A DNA stretch of 62,270 bases from an uncultured Pelagibacteraceae bacterium (GCA_902573235.1 CACGIZ010000005.1:1-62270); one strand, 5' to 3'. Positions 15,756-24,618 are shown, counted from the first letter of the stretch. Notes: a model not told the origin generated them from the letters alone. Numbers and translations are program-made.

Positions 15756-17810
15756 GTGAAATTATTTTTTCAAAAACACTTTAATTATATAATTTTCTCA
15801 GTAGTTCTTTTACTGCTTATTTCTCTTAAAATTATAAATCCATCATTTATTAAATCAGTTTCGTATTTAAGTTTTGACTTATACCAAAAAATATTTGCAG
15901 AAAAAAAAGATAGCGAAGTAGTTATTATTGATATTGATGAAAAGAGTTTAGGAAAATTTGGACAGTTTCCATGGAACAGAAATGTTTTTGCAAAAATTCT
16001 TGATCAACTTAATACCTCAAATCCAAAAGCAATCGGGTTTGATATATTTTTTACTGAAAAAGATAAACAATCACCAGATGAAATAATTAAATCTTATGAT
16101 TTAATACCTTCAGATGTTGCTGAGTTACAAAAATTAAAAGGTCCTGATGATCTTTTTTCAGAAAAATTAAAAGAGTCCAAGTCAATTATTGCTGTATTAG
16201 GAAGTAATGTACCTTCTCATTCAAATTATGATCGAAAGGCAAAAGCAAGATTTTTATCTAAAGGTGGAGACCCAAAACAATTTACTTATTCTTATCCGTT
16301 TTCAATTGGATCTTTAGAAAAATTAGAGAGTAATGTTAAAGGTTTAGGGTCTATTTCTTTTTTAGATCAATTAGATGGGATCATAAGATCTTTACCATTA
16401 ATAGTTCAGTTTAATAAAAAAATGTATCCAACAATGGGTCTAGAAATGATCCGTGTAGGATCAAAACAAAAAAATATTTATGTTGAGTTAAATGAAGTCG
16501 GAATTAAAAGAATAAGTGCAAGACCTTATAAAATAGATTCTGATCCTAATGGAATTATTTGGATCAAATATAAAAGATCAGATAAGAAACAATATATATC
16601 TGCAAGTGATGTTTATGATGGAAAATTTCAATCAGATTTTTTTAAAGATAAATATGTTTTAATAGGTGCTTCAGCTCAAGGTCTTTTTGATCTTGTGAAA
16701 ACACCTCTTGGAGTAACAATACCTGGAGTAGAAGTACACGCTAATGTTATCGAAAATATTTTAGATCAATCTTATTTAATCAGAAATCCAAATACTTACA
16801 TTTTTGAATTATTATTTTCAATTATTGTTGCATTAATAACATTTATTTTATCTCAAAAAATAAAACCAAAATACAGTTTATCTATTTTCTTTGGAAACCT
16901 TTTAGCAATAATAATCATTGGATTTTCAATTTATAAATTTAGATCAGAACTAGTAGATATTAGTTATCCTATATTTATTGTAACTATAACTTTTTTAACA
17001 GGTTTGTATTTCAGATTTATTGAAGAAAATAAACTTGCATTAGAAAATTTACAAAAAGAGGCAAAACTTTTAAAAGAAAGAGAGTTAGCTGCAGGAGTTC
17101 AAAAAAGCTTATTTCCAGACATTTCAAAATTTGAAAACTTTATCTTTGCAAAGAACGTACCTGCTAGAGATGTATCAGGAGACTACTTTGATGTTGTAAG
17201 AGCAACACCTGAAGAATACTTTTTTACTTTAGCCGATGTATCTGGAAAAGGTGTTAAAGCAGGTATGTATATGGCAAAAGCATCCTCGATATTTAGAACA
17301 CTAACTAATCTTAAATTTTCATTAGAAAAAGTTGTTTTTGGAGTAAATAATGAATTAGTAGAGGCTAAATTTAAAGGGATGTTTGTTACAGCTGTTTTTG
17401 GCAAATTAAATATTAAAACTGGTGAATTAGTTTTTATAAATGCTGGTCATGAAAGTATTTTAACTTTTGATCAAAGTAAAAACTATGAATACATTAAATC
17501 AGATATGCCACCTATCGGGATTGTAAAATATTTTACAGAGTCGATGGTTAAATCAAATACTATTAATTTAAAAGATAAAACTTTTGTAGTTTACACTGAT
17601 GGAGTTACAGAAGGTTATTTAAAGAATGGTGAAGAATTGGGTGCGGAAGGAGTACAAAAAATCATAGACGACATGCCAGATGTAACACCTAAAAATATTG
17701 TCGAGTCCATTGAAAAAGAACTTAATTGGGGAGCTGAAAAGCTAAGAGATGATATTACTTGTATGGCAATAAATATTGCTAACACAGAACTTATAAAAAA
17801 GGCGAAATAA
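15756..17810 (+). CDS. CHASE2 sensor - PP2C (SpoIIE-type) phosphatase
   Basis: The 684-residue membrane protein starts with GTG at 15756. One N-terminal membrane helix (about 9-30) is followed by a periplasmic CHASE2 domain (about 35-335; motifs VVIIDIDEKSL and GFDIFFTE), three membrane helices (about 345-425), a short coiled coil and a cytoplasmic PP2C domain (about 450-680). Phosphatase aspartates are present in SGDYFD, LADVSGKG, YTDGVTEG and LRDDITCM. It is the RsbU-type output paired with an extracytoplasmic sensor. Co-occurrence of FecR and CHASE2 proteins is a known pattern, and this gene lies 62 bases after the FecR gene. Its likely substrate is the STAS protein at 9129-9428. Confidence 0.93.
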   Translation: MKLFFQKHFNYIIFSVVLLLLISLKIINPSFIKSVSYLSFDLYQKIFAEKKDSEVVIIDIDEKSLGKFGQFPWNRNVFAKILDQLNTSNPKAIGFDIFFTEKDKQSPDEIIKSYDLIPSDVAELQKLKGPDDLFSEKLKESKSIIAVLGSNVPSHSNYDRKAKARFLSKGGDPKQFTYSYPFSIGSLEKLESNVKGLGSISFLDQLDGIIRSLPLIVQFNKKMYPTMGLEMIRVGSKQKNIYVELNEVGIKRISARPYKIDSDPNGIIWIKYKRSDKKQYISASDVYDGKFQSDFFKDKYVLIGASAQGLFDLVKTPLGVTIPGVEVHANVIENILDQSYLIRNPNTYIFELLFSIIVALITFILSQKIKPKYSLSIFFGNLLAIIIIGFSIYKFRSELVDISYPIFIVTITFLTGLYFRFIEENKLALENLQKEAKLLKERELAAGVQKSLFPDISKFENFIFAKNVPARDVSGDYFDVVRATPEEYFFTLADVSGKGVKAGMYMAKASSIFRTLTNLKFSLEKVVFGVNNELVEAKFKGMFVTAVFGKLNIKTGELVFINAGHESILTFDQSKNYEYIKSDMPPIGIVKYFTESMVKSNTINLKDKTFVVYTDGVTEGYLKNGEELGAEGVQKIIDDMPDVTPKNIVESIEKELNWGAEKLRDDITCMAINIANTELIKKAK

Positions 17811-17884
17811 CTTATTTTTTTTAACCTATTATGAGTACATACTTTTACTAATTAATTCATTTTTATGCAAAAAATATACTTTTA

Positions 17885-20278
17885 ATGAAAAATTTTAATA
17901 AGATTATGCAAAGTATATTTAAAGGAGTAATAAGACCTAAAATATTTTTTTTATTTGCATTTCTCTTTTCATCTTTAGCTTTTGCAGCAACCTTATCAGT
18001 CACATGGTTAGATGGGAGAATACCATCTCATAATTCAAGTTCTTGTCAAAATTCTGCTGGAGAGTATACCTTGAACAAAGATACAACAGAAGATCCTTAT
18101 GATGTTGTTTTTAGCACAGATGGATTACAAGTATTTTCTGTAAACAATAAACAATCGAGTGCACATAGTGGTTATGGTAATATGAATATGAATAGGCTTA
18201 GTAGACCTTTTGATATGACATCAGTCATAAGTGATAATACTCCAGGAGCTGGAAAACCAAGTTTGAATTGTAATGATATTGACTCTTTTAAAATAGGAAA
18301 TTTGGCTGGTGCTAGTGACAATAGGTTACGTAATATAGTAGTTGCTGATGGGGGTAGTAAATTTTTTATATCCAATAATGTAGGAAGAATTATGAGATTT
18401 GATTTGTCTACACCGAATGAATTTAAAACAAATACATTTGTTCAAAGTATTGTTACTCACGCTGAAATGCATGGTTTTGCATTTAGTGATGATGGCACAA
18501 AACTTATTACTATACGTTTTACTGCCAATACTCCGTTAGTAACAACTTATCAATTACCCAATCCTTACGACATTAGTTCTATTACACAGATACATCAAGT
18601 CGATATAACTGATATTGGTGTTACATTACCGACTGGAGGTGGTAATAATCTTGGAAGAGATATTGAATTTAGCAAGTCTGGTCATGCAATGTTTGTTTTG
18701 ATCCAATACAGTGTCGCTACCCCTGAGGACAAATCTGATATCTATCATTTTAATTTAGAAAAGAAATTTGACGTATCATCAGCCACTCTTGTTGGGAACT
18801 ATGATGTTAATAATTTTCAAAACCAAAACGCTTTAGGTCATCAAGGATATCCAATAGGATTTACTTTTTCGAGTGATGGAATGCGGATGTTTATTGTAGA
18901 TATAGCAGGAGATATGCATAATGGGATAGACCAAATAAATTCATATCAATTAGAGTGTCCTTATGGTCTGGTTGCTTGTGTATCAGATCCAACCGCAAGT
19001 ATTAGTTCTCAAGTTGAATTAGCAAAACAAAATATTACTCAAAATATTTCAGTTATTTTTAAAAGATTTGAATGGATTAAAAGAAATAGAGATAATGAGG
19101 ATTTTCCTAGTCATAAAATAACTATAAATTATCCAAATCCTTTATTAAAATCTTTAGTAAGTAAATTTGAGCCATCCTTTAAAAATAACTTAGCTGCACT
19201 AGTAAGAAACACTGAAAAAAAAGAAAAAAAGAAAAAATCCAAATGGTCATCATGGGGTTTAGTCGATATATCCATAAGTAATTTAAGTAAAAATGGTTTT
19301 GAAAATGCAAAAAACATCAGATCAGAGGGTTTAACTTTTGGTTTTGATAGAAAATTTGGGGATAATAAATTTTTAGGTTGGGCATTAAGATATGGTGATA
19401 GTAAATCGAATATTCATAATTCAAAACAGAATACCGATCTTGAGTCTTTGACTTTTAATTTATATGGAATTGTTCCAACTAATGAGAATAAATATATCAA
19501 TGTTGTTTTAGGTTTAAGTGCTTTAAGATATGATAATAAATATTTAGGAAAATTATCTGGTAAGAGGACAGGAAGACAAGCCTTTACGTCAATAAATTAT
19601 AGAACTCAAAACACTTATGGAAAATTTAATTTAACACCTACAGGTAAATTTACTTTAGGTGTAACACGTTTATCTGATTATACTGATTTTATAAGCACTA
19701 CAATCAATGGCTCAAGCTCAACCACTGATGTCAAGTATGCGGAAGATACTTTTGGAAGTGGAGAAGTTGCAGCTGGCTTTTTGTTTGATATGGATAAAAT
19801 AGAGGTTGATCAAGGCACTCTTCAACCAATGGGCGGAATAGAGATATTGTATGATTTAACACCTAATGTTGATTATAAATATAAATTACAAGGTGCAACT
19901 CCAGTAAATAGAGAAACAATAATTGGATCATACTCAAAAAGAAGTTTGAAAACTAATATTGGTTTTGAGTTGATATATCTCAATGGTTTTACAATATCTC
20001 CATCTTATGAAAAAGTTATGAGTTTGAGCGATAATGAAAGGATACCAGGTGAAAGAAAAAAAACCTACTCGGAAAAATTTATTATAAAACTTAGCCGCTC
20101 AAAAGAAGAGAAGGGTAGTGAATTTGCTTTTGATTTTGATCCTCTTACGAATGATTTTGCAAATTTAAGTTATGCTAAAGATATTGGAAATTTTAATCTA
20201 AAATTAAATTCAAATTATAGTTCAATTAATAGAATTTCTGATTATGGCGCAAATATTGAACTTTCTGGTACTTTCTAA
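17885..20278 (+). CDS. Autotransporter with propeller-like passenger
   Basis: The 797-residue protein has a long signal sequence (cleavage near LAFAAT, about residue 37). Residues about 60-370 hold repeats of the type 'F-FS-DG--MF' followed by 'Y-L--P-DISS', a pattern of lactonase/YncE-like beta-propeller repeats. After a charged linker (about 380-455), a C-terminal region of alternating strands (about 455-797) ends in a phenylalanine (IELSGTF), as in autotransporter barrels. Such a barrel would place the propeller on the cell surface. It is followed by another surface barrel gene. The passenger's ligand is unknown. Confidence 0.8.
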   Translation: MKNFNKIMQSIFKGVIRPKIFFLFAFLFSSLAFAATLSVTWLDGRIPSHNSSSCQNSAGEYTLNKDTTEDPYDVVFSTDGLQVFSVNNKQSSAHSGYGNMNMNRLSRPFDMTSVISDNTPGAGKPSLNCNDIDSFKIGNLAGASDNRLRNIVVADGGSKFFISNNVGRIMRFDLSTPNEFKTNTFVQSIVTHAEMHGFAFSDDGTKLITIRFTANTPLVTTYQLPNPYDISSITQIHQVDITDIGVTLPTGGGNNLGRDIEFSKSGHAMFVLIQYSVATPEDKSDIYHFNLEKKFDVSSATLVGNYDVNNFQNQNALGHQGYPIGFTFSSDGMRMFIVDIAGDMHNGIDQINSYQLECPYGLVACVSDPTASISSQVELAKQNITQNISVIFKRFEWIKRNRDNEDFPSHKITINYPNPLLKSLVSKFEPSFKNNLAALVRNTEKKEKKKKSKWSSWGLVDISISNLSKNGFENAKNIRSEGLTFGFDRKFGDNKFLGWALRYGDSKSNIHNSKQNTDLESLTFNLYGIVPTNENKYINVVLGLSALRYDNKYLGKLSGKRTGRQAFTSINYRTQNTYGKFNLTPTGKFTLGVTRLSDYTDFISTTINGSSSTTDVKYAEDTFGSGEVAAGFLFDMDKIEVDQGTLQPMGGIEILYDLTPNVDYKYKLQGATPVNRETIIGSYSKRSLKTNIGFELIYLNGFTISPSYEKVMSLSDNERIPGERKKTYSEKFIIKLSRSKEEKGSEFAFDFDPLTNDFANLSYAKDIGNFNLKLNSNYSSINRISDYGANIELSGTF

Positions 20279-20352
20279 TAGTTATTTGAATTTTTGAAAT
20301 AATAAAATCAGATTTATTGTTGGAAAATTTTTCAAAAAGGCTATGCTTAATC

Positions 20353-21243
20353 ATGAAAAAGTTTTTAATACTTATACTAATTATATTTAACCCGTCATTA
20401 TCTTTTGCTGATGATATAGAATCAGTGTTAAATAAAGTTTACACCAAAGGTTCAAAAGTAGCAGAGGGGTATATTCAAAATTTACTAGATGGGCAAGGGG
20501 ATACTGAAGTTTCAGTTTCTGCAAAAAATGAGAATAAACCAACTGGCACAATTATGGTTGTTCGACCTTTAAGTATAAATGAGAGAGATTTAACTTTTTA
20601 TCAAGCTCAATTGAATAGTTTTCATGTTCTAGGTGATACTCGACAATCCATGAATTTTGGAATTGGTAAAAGATTTTTATCAGAAGATGGATCATCTTTT
20701 TTAGGTATTAACAGTTTTCTTGATTATGACATTGAAAGTAATAACAGGATAGGACTTGGAGTAGAATTTAGAGCAACAAATTTTGATGTTTATGCAAATT
20801 ATTATAAAGGGGGTCTAGGTGGAGCTAATCAAGTTGGAACTGACTCAGAAAGAGTTCTTGATGGTTATGATATAAAAGTTGAGGGCCAAGTTCCTTATGC
20901 ACCATGGGCAGATATTTCGTATACAAGTTATCAATGGGATGCAAAAAGAGCCAATACAGACTCAGATGGTGATGTCTATTCCACTTCCTTAAATTTATCA
21001 AATAACCTTACGCTAGAGGCTGGTTATGATGACAATAATATTAATGATAGTATGGATTATTTTAAACTAACTTATTTAAGCGGTGGAAAAAATAGACCAA
21101 TAATTAGTGATGGTTTTTCAACTGAAGCATTTTTAAACTCTGATGTAAGAGAAGAGATGTTATCTAAAGTAGAGAGAAGTAACATTATCACTCTTGAAGT
21201 AGAAAGCTCCGGAGTAGTTATAACAAATGGTAATTCTAGTTAA
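20353..21243 (+). CDS. Inverse-autotransporter (intimin/invasin-type) beta-barrel protein
   Basis: I start at the ATG at 20353 (296 residues), which begins a signal peptide (MKKFLILILIIF..., cut after Ala19), not at the upstream TTG at 20317. The body matches the inverse-autotransporter barrel pattern: NFGIGKRFL, FLGINSFLDYDIESNNRIGLGVEFR, and FDVYANYYKGG. In intimin and invasin this barrel is followed by Ig-like passenger domains; here the protein ends about 40 residues after the barrel, so there is almost no passenger. The next secreted-protein gene starts four bases later and may be its partner. Confidence 0.85.
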   Translation: MKKFLILILIIFNPSLSFADDIESVLNKVYTKGSKVAEGYIQNLLDGQGDTEVSVSAKNENKPTGTIMVVRPLSINERDLTFYQAQLNSFHVLGDTRQSMNFGIGKRFLSEDGSSFLGINSFLDYDIESNNRIGLGVEFRATNFDVYANYYKGGLGGANQVGTDSERVLDGYDIKVEGQVPYAPWADISYTSYQWDAKRANTDSDGDVYSTSLNLSNNLTLEAGYDDNNINDSMDYFKLTYLSGGKNRPIISDGFSTEAFLNSDVREEMLSKVERSNIITLEVESSGVVITNGNSS

Positions 21244-21247
21244 TAAT

Positions 21248-21940
21248 ATGAAAAAGATATTTTTAATTTTATTATTTTCGTTTTTATTTTTAAACAAAGG
21301 TTATACCGCAGAAGCGACTGGTCAACCTACAGAATACGAAGTCACAATGAAAAAAGTTGAATTGTGTGAAAATGCAACATGTAGTGGCACACCTTTTGTT
21401 TTAGGAACAAGGTCTATGCCTGCTGACATTGCATCAGCAAGTGCAGGAGCGGATGTGGGTTCTTACGCTCCAACAACAGGTATTCCAGTCGGTGTGACTT
21501 ATACCCATTTGAGAGTTACACTTGATAGAACATTTAATATTACAGCAGATATTTCAGTTGGATCAGGTACGTGTACGACTGACGGTGGAGATAATGCTGG
21601 GGCAACTCAAATGACAGTTGGTACAGCTGATGGAACTGCTGTTTCAGAAGCAATGTATTTAGTTAATGCTGGCAGTTATGGTGGTGGTGATGGTACAAGA
21701 GATGGTGATGTTGGTAGTTCAGACTTAGACATTAGTTATGACTCACCGTCTTCTGCAATATCAATGAGTGTGTCAGGAGATGATGCTGTTATGATTTATG
21801 CACTTACTGACTCTTACAGAAAAACTTTGAGAGCACCAGTTATAAGAATAAAATTTGATACATCAACTGCTGTTGGTGTAGAAGATACAGCTTGCACTAT
21901 GTGGATAAATGAGCCGAGCGTATCAATTAGTCTTAATTAA
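21248..21940 (+). CDS. Secreted protein of unknown function
   Basis: The ATG at 21248 begins a signal peptide (MKKIFLILLFSFLFL..., cut after about Ala21); the in-frame ATG at 21227 would overlap the previous gene and spoil it. The 230-residue product is Gly/Ser/Thr/Asp-rich, beta-type, with four cysteines (CENATC, SGTC, TACTM). I do not recognise the family. It begins four bases after the inverse-autotransporter stop, which suggests a coupled function, perhaps a surface adhesin or periplasmic partner. Its stop is only four bases from the end of the convergent glutaredoxin gene. Confidence 0.75.
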   Translation: MKKIFLILLFSFLFLNKGYTAEATGQPTEYEVTMKKVELCENATCSGTPFVLGTRSMPADIASASAGADVGSYAPTTGIPVGVTYTHLRVTLDRTFNITADISVGSGTCTTDGGDNAGATQMTVGTADGTAVSEAMYLVNAGSYGGGDGTRDGDVGSSDLDISYDSPSSAISMSVSGDDAVMIYALTDSYRKTLRAPVIRIKFDTSTAVGVEDTACTMWINEPSVSISLN

Positions 21941-21944
21941 TTAA

Positions 21945-22199
21945 TTATTTTAATAAATCTAATAACTTATTTTCTTTTTCTAAAGCTCTAACTTCGTCGT
22001 AACCACCAATATGTTGATCATCAAAAAAAATTTGAGGAATTGTTCTTTTTCCATTAGCCTTTTTAATCATTTCTTCCATTGCCCCATCCACTGTTGCTAT
22101 ATTAATTTCGTTATAAGGCGCGTTGTTTCTAGTTAATAATCTTTTTGCAGCATCACAATAATTACATAACGGTCCAGTATAAATTGTAATTTTTTTCAT
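21945..22199 (-). CDS. grxC: Glutaredoxin 3 (GrxC)
   Basis: The 84-residue thiol-disulfide oxidoreductase has the dithiol active site CNYC (about 12-15) after ITIYTGPL, a cis-proline TIPQIF segment (about 58-63) and GGYDEVRALE, all typical of glutaredoxin. It reduces disulfides and glutathione adducts in the cytoplasm. It lies three bases after the 22203-22499 gene on the same strand and is probably co-transcribed with it. Confidence 0.95.
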   Translation of the reverse strand: MKKITIYTGPLCNYCDAAKRLLTRNNAPYNEINIATVDGAMEEMIKKANGKRTIPQIFFDDQHIGGYDEVRALEKENKLLDLLK

Positions 22200-22202
22200 A
22201 AT

Positions 22203-22499
22203 TTATAAATAATCACCTTTTTTAATTTTACTAGATATTTGTTTTCTTGAATATTCAAATTTTTTTCTATGTTTAATACTTTTTTCATGAACTCTTTTTC
22301 TCCACAATCTAAAAGATGAAGGTTTAAGTGCTCGTCTCATAATTTTGATAACATCAGACTCTGAGTAGCCAGTCTTTTTTTTGATTTCCTCAAAAGTGAT
22401 CCTGTCGGCCCAGGCTGCCCAGATGACCCAATCTGGACTTTCCAGGTTTGGCTCTGGATTCTTGATTTTGGTGATTGGCCTGTGACCTTTTTTTTTCAT
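22203..22499 (-). CDS. TIGR03643/DUF2805-family protein
   Basis: The 98-residue protein has the family core SPDWVIWAAWADRITFEEI...TGYSESDVIKIMRRALKPSSFRLWRKRV (about 25-75) and basic tails. The core resembles a small helix-turn-helix, and a nucleic-acid role is plausible, but I know of no experimental function. Its ATG overlaps the stop of a 28-codon upstream ORF (22496-22582), so the two may be translationally coupled. Confidence 0.85.
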   Translation of the reverse strand: MKKKGHRPITKIKNPEPNLESPDWVIWAAWADRITFEEIKKKTGYSESDVIKIMRRALKPSSFRLWRKRVHEKSIKHRKKFEYSRKQISSKIKKGDYL

Positions 22500-22582
22500 A
22501 AATCCTTTATATTTGAAAAAAATCGATAATGCATTTTTTTTAAGATCTGATATAGTTTAATTCGATAGTCCTTCTTAGCCAT
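22496..22582 (-). CDS. Possible 28-residue leader peptide or small gene
   Basis: An ATG at 22582 is preceded by GGGAG with a six-base spacer, an unusually good ribosome binding site for this genome. The ORF encodes 28 residues (starts MAKKDYRIKL) and its TGA overlaps the ATG of the DUF2805-type gene (ATGA). This arrangement suggests a translated leader or coupled small protein. It is too short to rule out chance, and the same DNA carries an inverted repeat. Confidence 0.45.
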   Translation of the reverse strand: MAKKDYRIKLYQILKKMHYRFFSNIKDL

Positions 22583-22619
22583 CTTTAGCTCCCGGTTTTT
22601 AAGGACTATCTTTTTTTTT
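22564..22619 (+). terminator. Hairpin plus T run just before the LysE gene (attenuator candidate)
   Basis: GATAGTCCTT (22564-22573) pairs perfectly with AAGGACTATC (22601-22610) around 27 bases, and nine T residues (22611-22619) follow directly up to the ATG at 22620. On the plus strand this is a textbook intrinsic terminator shape, yet there is no upstream plus-strand gene it could serve within 600 bases. That makes attenuation of the LysE exporter, for example by a riboswitch, a reasonable inference. On the minus strand the loop contains the ribosome site and start of the 28-codon ORF. Confidence 0.5.
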
Positions 22620-23234
22620 ATGCTCCCCCTAGATTATATCCTTTTTTTGCAAATTATAATTTTTCTCTTCATTACACCAGGCACACCTAGAATAGTAATC
22701 ATCTCATATTCAATGAATTATGGAGTTAAAAATTGTGTTTGGACTGCTTTAGGAGATATTACCGCAAATTTGTTTCAAGCAACTTTAGTAATTTTTGTAA
22801 TAGGAACTTTTTTATCAGACAATCCTAATTTTCTAAATTTTTTTAAGTGGATTGGTGTGTTTTATTTAATTTATCTAGCTTATGATATTTATAAATCTTC
22901 TCCAAAAGATGTTAATTCAAAAAAAATAAGTGCGAAAAGTATTTTTTCTTTTTATAAAGATGGCTTTTTAGTTGCTGGTACAAGCCCTAAAGCTTGGTTA
23001 TTTTTTCCTTTAATATTTCCACAATTTATTGACTTTAACTCTAATTATATTGTTCAATTTTTTATTCTTATTACTACTTATGTAGTTTTGGATTTTATTT
23101 CTTTAATTGGTTACGCTGTCTTAGCGCAAAAACTAATTTTATGGATAAAAGCAAATCCAAAAACAATTAATACAATCTCAGCGAGTGTTTTAATTTTAAT
23201 AGCATTAATTATTATTGTAACACAACAATATTAG
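22620..23234 (+). CDS. LysE/RhtB-family amino acid exporter
   Basis: The 204-residue protein has about six hydrophobic helices and the family opening LFITPGTPRIVIIS (about 16-30) with SYSMNYGVKN and later LVAGTSPKAWLFFPLIFP (about 117-135). Members export amino acids such as lysine, homoserine or threonine across the inner membrane. No ribosome site precedes the ATG; a T run does, so the mRNA start is uncertain. A second LysE-type gene lies at 51366. Confidence 0.88.
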   Translation: MLPLDYILFLQIIIFLFITPGTPRIVIISYSMNYGVKNCVWTALGDITANLFQATLVIFVIGTFLSDNPNFLNFFKWIGVFYLIYLAYDIYKSSPKDVNSKKISAKSIFSFYKDGFLVAGTSPKAWLFFPLIFPQFIDFNSNYIVQFFILITTYVVLDFISLIGYAVLAQKLILWIKANPKTINTISASVLILIALIIIVTQQY

Positions 23235-23323
23235 GACACTCACAAAGTAGTTTTTGCCACTTGCAATAATTATAAATTATTTATTAAATTGGGAATTAAT
23301 TAATTAACAACAAAGGAAATAAA

Positions 23324-24562
23324 ATGAAAATAAATAGAATAATCTTGAGTTTTATTTCTGCAGTAGCAATTTTACTTTCAACTTCAGTTGTTTCATTTGC
23401 AAAAGTAGTCGGTGATAAAATTGTTTTAGGTGCTGCTATTTCATTAACTGGAAAATATTCATCTAATGGTGTTCATACACAAAACGGTTATAACATGGCT
23501 GTTGATAGAATTAATAGCATGGGTGGTGTTAAAGTTGGTGGAAAGACTTATAAGTTTGAAATCATTTATTATGATGATGAATCAAACCCAAAAAGAGCGG
23601 CTCAATTAGCAGAAAGATTAATCTCTCAAGATGGTGTTGAGTTTATGCTTGGACCATACAGTTCAGGATTAACAAAAGCAATTGCACCTGTTACAGAAAA
23701 ATATGGTGTACCAATGGTGGAAGCAAATGGTGCGTCTAGATCTTTGTTTACTAAAGGTTACAAATATCTTTTTGCAGTATTAGCTCCAGCTAACTTATAT
23801 CTTGATGTAGCTATTAGAACAGCAGTTGAGTTAAATGGTGGAAAAGGTGTAAGAATTGCACAAGCATTTGAACAAGATGCTTTTTCACAAGACGTAAGAT
23901 TAGGTATTTTAGATGCAGCGAAAGAAACTGGATCTGAAATTATAATCGACGATAAGCTTCCAAAAGAGCTTAACGATATGGCTGCAACATTAGTTAAAGT
24001 TAAACAAATGAAGCCAGATGTTCTTGTGGTATCAGGACACACAAAAGGTGCATTAACTGCAATTAGACAAATTGCTGAAATGAAGGTTGATGTTCCAATG
24101 TTAGCAATGACACATTGTGATGCTGCGAAATTATCAAAACAACATGGTAAAAACTCTCAGTATGCATTATGTGCTTCTCAATGGCATAAAACACTAACTT
24201 ATAAAGATAACTTCTTTAAAGATGGTATGACGTACGCGGCAGATTTCCAAAAAGAGTTTGGATATGATCCGCCATATCAATCTGCAGAGTCTTCTGCTGC
24301 TTTGTTAGTGTTCAAAGATGCATTTGAAAGAGCAAATTCTTTTGATCAAAAGAAAGTAAGAGATGCTCTTGCAGCTACTAACATGCAAACATTCTATGGA
24401 AATATTAAGTTCGCACCGGGTGGTCAAAATGTTGACAAGCCGATGGTACTTTTCCAAGTAATGTGTGACGGCGCTGGGAAATGTGAAAATAAAGTTGTAG
24501 CTCCACTGAAGTGGGCATCAGCTAAATTGATTCACCCAATTCCTAAGTGGTCTGACAGATAA
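23324..24562 (+). CDS. livK: LIV-type ABC transporter substrate-binding protein (system 1)
   Basis: The 412-residue periplasmic protein has a signal peptide (cut near VVSFAK, about residue 26) and the two-lobed type I binding fold: VLGAAISLTGKYSSNG (about 34-49) and ...MAVDRINSMGGVKVGG... then YYDDESNPKRAAQLAERLI. It captures amino acids or amide compounds for the permease/ATPase genes downstream; exact ligand unknown. A good ribosome site (AAAGGAAA) precedes the ATG. An intrinsic terminator follows immediately, so this gene should be expressed far more than the membrane components. Confidence 0.93.
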   Translation: MKINRIILSFISAVAILLSTSVVSFAKVVGDKIVLGAAISLTGKYSSNGVHTQNGYNMAVDRINSMGGVKVGGKTYKFEIIYYDDESNPKRAAQLAERLISQDGVEFMLGPYSSGLTKAIAPVTEKYGVPMVEANGASRSLFTKGYKYLFAVLAPANLYLDVAIRTAVELNGGKGVRIAQAFEQDAFSQDVRLGILDAAKETGSEIIIDDKLPKELNDMAATLVKVKQMKPDVLVVSGHTKGALTAIRQIAEMKVDVPMLAMTHCDAAKLSKQHGKNSQYALCASQWHKTLTYKDNFFKDGMTYAADFQKEFGYDPPYQSAESSAALLVFKDAFERANSFDQKKVRDALAATNMQTFYGNIKFAPGGQNVDKPMVLFQVMCDGAGKCENKVVAPLKWASAKLIHPIPKWSDR

Positions 24563-24574
24563 TAACAAATCTTT

Positions 24575-24608
24575 AAATACCCCCTAAACTCTAGGGGGTA
24601 TTTTTTTT
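24575..24608 (+). terminator. Intrinsic terminator after livK (system 1)
   Basis: TACCCCCTA (24578-24586) pairs with TAGGGGGTA (24592-24600) around a five-base loop, with three further A-T pairs outside, followed by eight T residues. It lies between the binding-protein gene and the permease gene, so it likely reduces read-through rather than ending the operon. Confidence 0.92.
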
Positions 24609-24618
24609 AGAGGCAAAT

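Noticed and set aside
20317..20352. Extended N terminus (TTG start) of the inverse autotransporter
   Set aside because: The added 12 residues would block recognition of the signal peptide that starts at the ATG at 20353.
22203..22582. One frameshifted longer DUF2805 gene covering the mini-ORF
   Set aside because: The 98-residue product carries the complete family core with its own ATG, and the mini-ORF has its own ribosome site, so no frameshift is needed.
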